A stretch of 64,000 bases of DNA, from contig JAFLUD010000002.1 of the NCBI GenBank assembly GCA_022508965.1, positions 1 through 64,000 on the forward strand. Direction: 5' to 3'. Of this stretch, positions 51,481 to 58,637 are shown in pieces (position 1 is the first letter of the stretch; each line of letters begins with the position of its first letter). Both the position numbers and the translations under genes were made by a program. The stretch is from Oscillospiraceae bacterium. Its GTDB lineage: Bacteria; Bacillota; Clostridia; Oscillospirales; Ruminococcaceae. The notes below the pieces were generated by a model that did not search any database, was not told where the DNA came from, and saw nothing but the letters and a program-made list of their open reading frames with translations.

Positions 51481-51709
51481 GCGCTTTAAAAAGCAACGCA
51501 AAAGTGCTCCGAACAGATTGGCAGCTTGGATTGTGTTTTGGTGTGCGTTTGCGACAATATATGCTCTGATGTTGAAAACTAATGTTTATGTTGGTTAGTA
51601 TGTTGAAAACTTTTTGTGCAGGTTATACAATCCGGGGCGTTTTCTTTCGTCAAATATACGTCAAAAAACAGAAAATCGAATTATAAGGGTGAAATTTTAA
51701 AAATCCCTG
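51481..51709. other. intergenic region before the ptsH promoter
   Basis: About 230 nt with no convincing gene. A short track ORF (51616-51831) runs through the ptsH promoter and lacks a ribosome binding site. A near-repeat TGTTGAAAACT occurs twice (about 51571 and 51600). Confidence 0.55.
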
Positions 51710-51738
51710 TTGACGAATTTGATTTTTTTGGCTATACT
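51710..51738 (+). promoter_or_regulatory. promoter of ptsH
   Basis: TTGACG, a 17-nt spacer and TATACT. It gives a leader of about 165 nt before the ptsH start. Confidence 0.75.
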
Positions 51739-51744
51739 GGAATT

Positions 51745-51911
51745 AAGAGAGAGGAAGACGCCGACTTTGGGGTTTGCCGAAAGCAATTCCCCGAAGCATA
51801 CAGAAAAATACGGCGGGATCATTCGGGCTGATCCGAATCTCTTATAACACAGAAAGAGAACTTCTGAAAGGTTACTCGCTGACAAACACATTTGTAATGG
51901 AGGTTACTGTT
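51745..51911 (+). promoter_or_regulatory. structured 5' leader of ptsH
   Basis: At least two hairpins can be drawn: GGGGTTTGC with GCAATTCCCC around a CGAAA loop (about 51768-51793), and ATTCGG with CCGAAT (about 51821-51837). No known riboswitch consensus was recognised. The leader is long for a housekeeping gene, so post-transcriptional control is possible. Confidence 0.4.
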
Positions 51912-52175
51912 ATGTGCATGAAAGACATTGAAGTAAAAAACCAGGTTGGTTTACACGCAAGACCCGCTACATTCTTCATTCAGAAGGCGAATGAGTATAA
52001 GTCGTCTATCTGGGTAGAAAAGGAAGAGCGCAGAGTTAACGCTAAGTCCCTGTTGGGTATTCTTTCGCTTGGTATTGTAGGCGGCGCTCAGATCCGCATC
52101 ATCGCTGACGGTTCTGACGAGCAGCTCGCTGTTGACGGTTTGGTTAAACTCGTAGAGAGCGAATTCGCCGAGTAA
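51912..52175 (+). CDS. ptsH: phosphocarrier protein HPr
   Basis: An 87-aa HPr. The phosphorylatable His lies in QVGLHARPATFFIQ and the regulatory Ser in NAKSLLGILSLGI, so both the PEP-dependent and the HPr-kinase-dependent phosphorylation sites are kept, as in Firmicutes HPr. It passes phosphate from enzyme I to sugar PTS permeases and takes part in catabolite control. The start ATG at 51912 has GGAGG at a good distance; an ATG two codons later is a second option. ptsI is not adjacent. The gene stands alone with its own promoter, structured leader and terminator. Confidence 0.95.
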   Translation: MCMKDIEVKNQVGLHARPATFFIQKANEYKSSIWVEKEERRVNAKSLLGILSLGIVGGAQIRIIADGSDEQLAVDGLVKLVESEFAE

Positions 52176-52197
52176 TTCAAGGGGAGTTTAAATTTGG

Positions 52198-52216
52198 GGG
52201 TGGGATATTCCCACCC
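52198..52216 (+). terminator. terminator after ptsH
   Basis: Perfect 8-bp stem GGGTGGGA / TCCCACCC with a 3-nt loop, followed by TTTTGTTTT. Confidence 0.88.
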
Positions 52217-52325
52217 TTTTGTTTTAAATAAGGAAGCTTTTTCCTAAAACTTCATAAATTTTAATGAATTTTAGAAAATTATGCTCACTAACTTTGATAA
52301 TATATACAAAGTATCAGCAAATTAC

Positions 52326-52354
52326 TTGAAATAATACCGGAAATGTGATAAAAT
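52326..52354 (+). promoter_or_regulatory. promoter of the M23 peptidase gene
   Basis: TTGAAA, a 17-nt spacer and TAAAAT, about 45 nt before the ATG. Confidence 0.65.
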
Positions 52355-52399
52355 AATCATGGTCAATTTATGACAGGAAAGGTATTTTAGGGATCGATT

Positions 52400-54178
52400 A
52401 TGACTTTGGCAGAAGAACTTGTTTCGTCCGGCTCCGGCTCGGCTGAAAAAGAAAAAACCGACCTCTTCGGGGCAATAGCGTCGGTGGGAGAGCTTTTCTT
52501 CGACGCACTCATGAAGATCGTACATATGTTTATCGGCGCGGGAAAATATATCGGCGCGGCGGCAGCTCGCGGCTGGCAGAAGCTCAAAAAGCTGCTGCTT
52601 AATGCGTTTGATAAGGCTGCGGGCGCAGTCATAATGCCGTTTATTCGTTATGCGAAGGCGTTTAAAATGGGCGGAGCGGAGATCTCAAAGGCTGCCAACG
52701 AAAAGGGCTTTGCCGGAGGAGTCGCGGCAGGTATGCGCGTTGCGGGGCGTGTTATTTTCGGAAAGCGCGGGCTTGCGGTCACGCTCGTAAATTGGTGTCT
52801 TCCGATAGTTTCCTGCATTTTCCTGTTCAATATAATCAGCTTCGCAAACAGCCAGACCTACGCGCTTAAGCTTACGGTAAACGGCGATTTCATCGGGTAT
52901 ATCAGCGATGAGACCGTATTCACAAGCGCCGAGAAAATGGTGCAGAAGCGTATCAACTACACGGGCAGCAACACGGACGTTATCACGTTTGAACCTACAT
53001 ATGAGGTCGATATTATCGGCTACGGAAAAATGCTCAATACATACCAGGTCACCGATAAGATCCTCGGGCTTCTTTACGACGATATCCAGGAGGGCTACGG
53101 TCTGTACATCGGGGACGCGTACTTCGGAACGCTGGACGACCACGACAGCGTTGACGCAATGCTGGAGAGTCTGCTCGACAATTACCGCACGGATGATCAC
53201 CCCGACGAAAGCGTTTCTTTTGAAAAGGACATCTCCTTTATCAAAGGAAAATATATGAAGGACAGCTTCGTAGACGAGAGAGATATAATCAATCTTCTTT
53301 CCTCGTACAGAAAGGTCGCGTCGTATTATACGGTCCAGGACGGCGACTCTGCCGCGCTTATCTGCGACAAGGTCGATATGACCTTTGAGGAGCTGGCTAT
53401 GCTCAATCCCGGCTTCAACAGCAGCACACCCGTACACGGCGGCGACAGAATAAAGATCACTCAGGATGAGCCGTTCCTCAACATCGTTATTACCAGAAAG
53501 GAATACTATAACGAGCCTATCCAGTATGATACCATCTACAATGATGACTCGACTATTTACGAGCGCGACAGTCTCGTCATGAGAAACGGCGCAAACGGCG
53601 AACGGGCGGTTACCGCGAACGTTTCCTATATCAACGGCAACGAGGTAAACAGACAGGTTCTCACGAGAACAGTCACAAAAGAACCCGTAACTCGGATAGT
53701 CGCAGTAGGAACAAAGCCACGTTCCGATACGGCGGGCCCCCCGACAGTTATAGAAGAGGGCAAGTTCGTTTGGCCCGTCGGAACCGCCGACGGCGGCGCG
53801 ATAAGCGAGATGCCGTACGGTCACGGCGGATATTACGGACACAAGGGCGTTGATATTGCGGCTCCTGCAGGCACGCCGATAGTTGCGGGCGCTGCGGGTA
53901 CGATCACTCATGTGGGCTGGTACTACGGCTACGGAAATCTCGTAAAGATCCAGCACGACAACGGCTTGGAGACCTACTACGGACACTGCATCGGATTCAG
54001 TTCTACGATATATGTCGGAAAGCGCGTTACCGCAAACGAATGTATCGCATACGTCGGCTCGACGGGTGAATCTACCGGAAACCACCTGCATTTTGAGGTT
54101 CGCAGAAACAACATCGCTCTGTATCCTCTGGATTATCTGCCGGAACACAAATTCCAGCCGAGCTGTATTCGCTATTAA
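52400..54178 (+). CDS. LysM-G5-M23 cell-wall endopeptidase, membrane-anchored
   Basis: A 592-aa murein hydrolase. About 125 cytoplasmic residues precede one membrane span (LAVTLVNWCLPIVSCIFLFNI, about 126-146). Outside are a helical region, a LysM domain (YYTVQDGDSAALICDKVDMTFEELAMLNPG, about 300-345), a G5-like domain (about 360-435) and a C-terminal M23 metallopeptidase. The zinc motifs are HKGVDIAAPAGTPI (His and Asp) and the final HLHFEV, with YYGHCIGFS between. It should cut peptide cross-bridges in peptidoglycan. The long cytoplasmic N-terminus is unusual for this class and could link it to a partner inside the cell. A terminator overlaps the stop codon. Confidence 0.9.
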   Translation: MTLAEELVSSGSGSAEKEKTDLFGAIASVGELFFDALMKIVHMFIGAGKYIGAAAARGWQKLKKLLLNAFDKAAGAVIMPFIRYAKAFKMGGAEISKAANEKGFAGGVAAGMRVAGRVIFGKRGLAVTLVNWCLPIVSCIFLFNIISFANSQTYALKLTVNGDFIGYISDETVFTSAEKMVQKRINYTGSNTDVITFEPTYEVDIIGYGKMLNTYQVTDKILGLLYDDIQEGYGLYIGDAYFGTLDDHDSVDAMLESLLDNYRTDDHPDESVSFEKDISFIKGKYMKDSFVDERDIINLLSSYRKVASYYTVQDGDSAALICDKVDMTFEELAMLNPGFNSSTPVHGGDRIKITQDEPFLNIVITRKEYYNEPIQYDTIYNDDSTIYERDSLVMRNGANGERAVTANVSYINGNEVNRQVLTRTVTKEPVTRIVAVGTKPRSDTAGPPTVIEEGKFVWPVGTADGGAISEMPYGHGGYYGHKGVDIAAPAGTPIVAGAAGTITHVGWYYGYGNLVKIQHDNGLETYYGHCIGFSSTIYVGKRVTANECIAYVGSTGESTGNHLHFEVRRNNIALYPLDYLPEHKFQPSCIRY

Positions 54179-54199
54179 AAGGCTTCTCGCCAGCCTTTT
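54177..54199 (+). terminator. terminator after the M23 gene
   Basis: Stem AAAAGGCT / AGCCTTTT with a 7-nt loop, starting in the stop codon. Confidence 0.7.
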
Positions 54200-54216
54200 T
54201 AGAAATCTAATTAACA

Positions 54217-54241
54217 ACCCCCGTACTAAGGTACGGGGGGT
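54217..54241. terminator. bidirectional terminator between M23 and EAL genes
   Basis: Stem ACCCCCGTAC / GTACGGGGGGT with a 4-nt loop between two convergent genes, with T-rich sequence on the plus strand (TATTTATT). Confidence 0.8.
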
Positions 54242-54243
54242 AT

Positions 54244-56196
54244 TTATTGGTTTATGGTCTCCATTGCTGAAATAATGAATTTCACGAAGTCCTCTTTACA
54301 TACGGGCTTGGAGAAGAAATAGCCTTGAATGAAATCGCATTTGAGGCTGGAGAACGTCTCGACCATTTCGCGGGTCTCTATTCCCTCAACTACAATTTCC
54401 ATCTGCATATCCTTGAGCATTTTTACGGTGTTCTGCAAAACGATCCACATCTTGGGATTGTGCTGATCGTCAACAAACGATTTGTCGAGCTTCACTATCT
54501 TCAGCGGAAGCGAGATAACGCGCTTCATGTTGGAATAACCGGTGCCGTAATCGTCCAGCGAGAACGACAGCCCCGCGCGCGACAGCTTGTTGAGGTTTTC
54601 GGTCATTACTCTCTGGGTGTAGGAAGCCGCGGTTTCGGTGATCTCGAGGTTTATGCTGTCGGGAGAAACATTGTATTTCTTCATTGTCGCAAGAATATCA
54701 TTCGCAAGATCGCTGTGCATACACTGAGCAACCGAGAGATTCACCTCGATGTAATCCAGATCCAGCCGCTTATATTCCTCACTGGAAATAAACTTGCAGA
54801 CCTCTTCAAAAACGTACTTTCCGATCTTGTGGATAGCTCCGCTCTTTTCGGCGGCAGTTATAAGAATCTCGGGAGAAATGAACCCGTGTTCCTCGTCAAA
54901 CAGCCTGATAAGCGCCTCCGCGGAGACGAACTTCCCGCGCTCGGTGGAATAGATCGGCTGATAGTATACCTGAAAGCTGTTCTTTTCGAGAGCGCGTTCG
55001 ATTATCGTGTCGATGTTGTTCTGGATCATGAAATCCTTGGCGTTGTATACCTCCGAGGCTTTCATAACCTGACCGGTGTACGGGTGCTTGTCGTGGAAAT
55101 CGTTCCCAAACGCCATAAGCGACTTGAAGCTCTCGATCTCCTCGGGGCAGCGCGCCAGCACAACATACGGCGTGAGGTTCAGATCAAAGCCGTTAAAGCG
55201 CGAGCGCATCTTGAACTCGTTCATGACGTATTCCGCCGCCATCTCCGCCTTGTCGCGGTCGCCCTCGTTGAACACCATTCTAAAGCGGCCTCTGTCCAGA
55301 TAATACAGCATACAGCTGCACTTGAGACTTTTCGCGATCATTTCCAGTCTGGCAGAAATTGATTGCAGCAGCTCTATCGACGACTCGTAGCCGATCATAT
55401 TCTGAATAGTGGGGTAGTTGCCGATGTTCAGCATAACGATATTGACGTGCTTGCCGTTCTCGAAGGTGCGCTTAAGATCAAACGCGTAGGCTGCCTGCTT
55501 GTATAGTCCCGTGTAGGAATCTATGTAGTCCTCCGGGCGCTGAACTCCGACGCTTACCGACAGCAGCGAGATAGCGATCGCGAAGGTCTCCACGCGAAGC
55601 ACCGGCACGAGAACGTGAATTATTACCGCGATAAGCACCAGCGTCGCCATAGAGCAAAGGGAGACAATTCTCCTGAAGCCAAGCTGTTTGCGGTGCTGGA
55701 AGATGTATACAAAATCCGCGGTCAAGTACGGTATCAGGCAGACGTAGACCGCGTCAAAGAGGATCGCGTGCTCATAGCCGCCGTCAACGGTAAATATCCA
55801 ATTTGTGATGGGGTCGGTCGCAACAAGCAGGAAAAGCAAGGAATACGGCAGCATCAGCAATATCTTCTGGGGAAGGCTCTTGCGGACCTTATGCCAGATG
55901 TCCGTAAGGCTGATTACGAAGAACAAATGCAGCGGACCCTGGAGGTTGTGGAAGAGAAGATAAACGATATGTACAAAATAGATCCAGAACTTGCTTGACT
56001 CGTTGCTGTCGACAACCACTATAAGCACATCAAAAACGCAGGCTATCATTCCCGCGAATATTGACGCCAAAAACAGATGATTGGTGGTGCCTTTTGTCAT
56101 CTTGCGGAATACGAGGGAAATAATCAGAACACCCATCACGATAAGTCCCGCCATGTCAAACGAGGCTTTTAGCAGAATAGCCGAAACAGCTGACAT
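54244..56196 (-). CDS. membrane EAL-domain protein with degenerate GGDEF
   Basis: A 650-aa c-di-GMP-related protein. Residues 1-225 hold about seven membrane segments that could form a ligand sensor. A GGDEF-like domain follows (about 230-375), whose motif is replaced by LDRGRF, so it should not make c-di-GMP. The EAL domain (about 400-640) keeps EALIRL, the Asn in NLSVAQ, LEITETAA and DDYGTGYSN, so phosphodiesterase activity is likely. It sits convergent to the M23 gene and tandem to a diguanylate cyclase gene about 220 nt upstream. TTGACT-17-TATACT promoter and a strong AAAGGAGGG ribosome binding site. Confidence 0.88.
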   Translation of the reverse strand: MSAVSAILLKASFDMAGLIVMGVLIISLVFRKMTKGTTNHLFLASIFAGMIACVFDVLIVVVDSNESSKFWIYFVHIVYLLFHNLQGPLHLFFVISLTDIWHKVRKSLPQKILLMLPYSLLFLLVATDPITNWIFTVDGGYEHAILFDAVYVCLIPYLTADFVYIFQHRKQLGFRRIVSLCSMATLVLIAVIIHVLVPVLRVETFAIAISLLSVSVGVQRPEDYIDSYTGLYKQAAYAFDLKRTFENGKHVNIVMLNIGNYPTIQNMIGYESSIELLQSISARLEMIAKSLKCSCMLYYLDRGRFRMVFNEGDRDKAEMAAEYVMNEFKMRSRFNGFDLNLTPYVVLARCPEEIESFKSLMAFGNDFHDKHPYTGQVMKASEVYNAKDFMIQNNIDTIIERALEKNSFQVYYQPIYSTERGKFVSAEALIRLFDEEHGFISPEILITAAEKSGAIHKIGKYVFEEVCKFISSEEYKRLDLDYIEVNLSVAQCMHSDLANDILATMKKYNVSPDSINLEITETAASYTQRVMTENLNKLSRAGLSFSLDDYGTGYSNMKRVISLPLKIVKLDKSFVDDQHNPKMWIVLQNTVKMLKDMQMEIVVEGIETREMVETFSSLKCDFIQGYFFSKPVCKEDFVKFIISAMETINQ

Positions 56197-56251
56197 TATC
56201 TTCCCTCCTTTCCCGTGAATCCAAAATTAAACACAGCTATACTTATATTAT

Positions 56252-56280
56252 AGTATACCAAATGCAGACAAAAAAGTCAA
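56252..56280 (-). promoter_or_regulatory. promoter of the EAL gene
   Basis: On the minus strand TTGACT, a 17-nt spacer and TATACT, about 50 nt before the ATG. Confidence 0.7.
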
Positions 56281-56366
56281 CATATTTTCTAAAATTATCA
56301 ACTTTACACAAATACTTTTGTAGAAAACGACAAATTGAGAATTTTTTAACAATCTTTTCCGAATAT

Positions 56367-56391
56367 AAGAGCGGCAGTATCTGCCGCTCTT
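56367..56391 (-). terminator. hairpin after the diguanylate cyclase gene
   Basis: Perfect 11-bp stem AAGAGCGGCAG / CTGCCGCTCTT with a 3-nt loop. The T-run is weak on the minus strand, so termination may be partial. Confidence 0.55.
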
Positions 56392-56416
56392 GATTTCAAC
56401 GCTTGTTAAACTGCGG

Positions 56417-58363
56417 TTAAATGAACGCGTAGTTCGCTTTACCGCTCTTCTTAACGGAGTACATCGCGTCGTCGGCTTTACCGATGAGGTACTCAACACG
56501 GGTGTTGTAGTCGTCCTTGATAACCGCGATACCGATGGAGCAACTTACGGAGAGCTTTTCGCCGATGTCCGCGTCAAAGCCCGCAGCCAGGGTGTCGATT
56601 ATCTTCTGAGCGATCTCAGCGGGCGCGTTTGTCTCGGCGTTTCTGATCATAGCAATAAACTCGTCGCCGCCGTATCTTCCCGCAAATCCCGCGTCGCCCA
56701 CGGTCTGCTTTATTGTCTTTGCAACAAACTTCAGAACCTGGTCGCCTGTCGCGTGAGAGTAGTTATCGTTGAAGTGCTTGAAATCGTCAACGTCTATGAA
56801 CAGAACCGCCATCTCGGTCTTACGCATCTCGGACAGCGAGATCTCGTTGTCGATCTGAGTTTCGATAGTTTCACGGTTGTACAGCTCGGTAAGCGCATCG
56901 TAGCTTGCACGCTCGGTGAGCTGCTGCTCGGACTTCTTCGCACGGTCGATATCCAGCATAACTCCGACAACCTTACTGGGCTTGCCGTCGCTGCCGTTGA
57001 GGGTAGCCGTTCTCATCAGTACCCAGATGAAATCGCCGTAGATGTTCTTTATGCGGTATTCGTTGCGCTCGAAGTTCTTGCCCTTTTCGAGAGCGTCGAG
57101 ATCGTTTCTGTATCTGTCAACGTCATCGGGGTGGAGCTTAGCCTTCAGCAGGAAGCTGTCGCCGAAGTGATCGGACGGCGCGCGGTAGCTGAACTTCTTG
57201 TTGAAGTTGTTGGAGAATACGACCTCGTTGGTCTTAAAGTTCCACTCGAAGATGATGTTGTCCGACATATCCGAAATGGTCTTGTATCTGTCCTCGCTGA
57301 CAACGATCTCGTCAACAAGGCTGTTAAAGGAACGGGAGAGCTGTCCGTATTCGTTGTTGCTGATAGTGCCGATACGCGCCTCGTGGTCGCCGCGGCGGAT
57401 CTTATCGAGGGTCTCCTGGATCTTCTTAAGGGGCGAAATGATCGTGTTGGAAGCTATTGCGGCTGCAATAATGCTCACGATCGCAAGCAGGATAGCCGCT
57501 ACATAAAGGGGCGGGATCGCGCTTCCGTAGAAAGAGCCGTTCATGCTGTCGAGACAGCTCGCTATTGCAACAAGTCCGTTTTCTCCGCCGACCTTTACAA
57601 GAGCGGCGAGGTTGTTGTCGCTTCCGTTCTGGTAAGAAATTATCTCGGAAACGGCGTTGTCCGAAAGAGAATCAATCTTGCCTGTTACGGCAGAGGTGTA
57701 GGTGGAATCGAGGTTCTCCTTCAAGTAGAACAAGCCCGAGCCTGCCGACCAACTGCCCTTGGAATCAACTATAACAACTCTTCCGTTAGCCTTACCGGAG
57801 GTATCGAAGCCGGTATTGCTCAGTGCCTTGGAGATAAGAGCATCGGATTCTTTGGTGTCATAAGAGATCATCGCTGTGTATGAACCGACCTTCTGCTTTA
57901 TGAACATACTGTCCATCTTATTGCTGTCGTTTCCGCTTGCAACTGCGTCAAAATAGAGCGCGCCGTCGGAATATCCGGCATACTGGCTGAAGTTCGCAAC
58001 AGACCTGCCCTCGCCGTCGCCGGCAAGAACAACTCCGTCAGAGCCGATGATCCTAACCGCCGAGATCATAGTGTTGCCCTCTTTGAGCTGCTTTACGAAA
58101 TCTTTCGTTGCATCGTCAAAGCTGCCCGAAGCTGCGGCAGATTTCAAAGGCTCATAAGAAGTAACCTTTTTCAAGTCCGCCTTGGCAGTATCCAGCATCG
58201 CCTGGAGTGCGGTGGTCTGGTTTGAAGCCATGCTTATTACTTCTTTTCTGTACTGCTCGGACGAGTCTTTTTTAATGAAATAATCCGACAGGAACACACG
58301 CGCTACCATCGGTATGATCGCGAAGCATATCGCCGCGATTATGATGATTATTTTTATTTTCAT
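56417..58363 (-). CDS. sensor diguanylate cyclase (dCache-HAMP-PAS-GGDEF)
   Basis: A 648-aa membrane protein. The first span is near residues 3-25 and the second near 285-305 (PPLYVAAILLAIVSIIAAAIAS). Between them lies a 255-residue extracellular Cache-like sensor domain. A HAMP segment (ISPLKKIQETLDKIRRGDHEARI), a PAS domain (about 365-475) and a C-terminal GGDEF domain follow. The active-site motif RYGGDEFIAMI is intact, so it should make c-di-GMP from two GTP in response to an outside ligand. It lies 220 nt upstream of the EAL gene and divergent from the FliM-motif repeat gene. TTTACA-17-TATAAT promoter. Confidence 0.92.
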   Translation of the reverse strand: MKIKIIIIIAAICFAIIPMVARVFLSDYFIKKDSSEQYRKEVISMASNQTTALQAMLDTAKADLKKVTSYEPLKSAAASGSFDDATKDFVKQLKEGNTMISAVRIIGSDGVVLAGDGEGRSVANFSQYAGYSDGALYFDAVASGNDSNKMDSMFIKQKVGSYTAMISYDTKESDALISKALSNTGFDTSGKANGRVVIVDSKGSWSAGSGLFYLKENLDSTYTSAVTGKIDSLSDNAVSEIISYQNGSDNNLAALVKVGGENGLVAIASCLDSMNGSFYGSAIPPLYVAAILLAIVSIIAAAIASNTIISPLKKIQETLDKIRRGDHEARIGTISNNEYGQLSRSFNSLVDEIVVSEDRYKTISDMSDNIIFEWNFKTNEVVFSNNFNKKFSYRAPSDHFGDSFLLKAKLHPDDVDRYRNDLDALEKGKNFERNEYRIKNIYGDFIWVLMRTATLNGSDGKPSKVVGVMLDIDRAKKSEQQLTERASYDALTELYNRETIETQIDNEISLSEMRKTEMAVLFIDVDDFKHFNDNYSHATGDQVLKFVAKTIKQTVGDAGFAGRYGGDEFIAMIRNAETNAPAEIAQKIIDTLAAGFDADIGEKLSVSCSIGIAVIKDDYNTRVEYLIGKADDAMYSVKKSGKANYAFI

Positions 58364-58416
58364 AGATTCTCCCCATTTCTGCTGATAGACTACCCATTCA
58401 ACAAGAGTGTATCTTT

Positions 58417-58445
58417 ATTATATCATAAAAAAATCCATCTGTAAA
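58417..58445 (-). promoter_or_regulatory. promoter of the diguanylate cyclase gene
   Basis: On the minus strand TTTACA, a 17-nt spacer and TATAAT, about 50 nt before the ATG. Confidence 0.75.
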
Positions 58446-58569
58446 CACTTAAATCACCTCTTAAGGGCATTTTTTTTAATTTTATGAATTTTTCACAAAT
58501 TATTCAATCCTATTTTGTGAAAGTTACATTGTGCAAGCGAAAAAATCTTAAATACTTGGATTTTGGGTA

Positions 58570-58598
58570 TTGAATATAATCTTAGTTTGTGATATAAT
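58570..58598 (+). promoter_or_regulatory. promoter of the FliM-motif repeat gene
   Basis: TTGAAT, a 17-nt spacer and TATAAT preceded by GTGA, about 40 nt before the ATG. Confidence 0.7.
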
Positions 58599-58637
58599 TA
58601 AAGTGCGGTAATAATCATCGCGTAAAGGAGAGAGATT

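Noticed and set aside
51616-51831. 71-aa ORF upstream of ptsH
   Set aside because: It runs across the ptsH promoter and has no start signal.
52685-54217. 510-aa minus-strand ORF opposite the M23 gene
   Set aside because: The plus strand carries LysM, G5 and M23 motifs; the minus ORF lacks a ribosome binding site and any domain.
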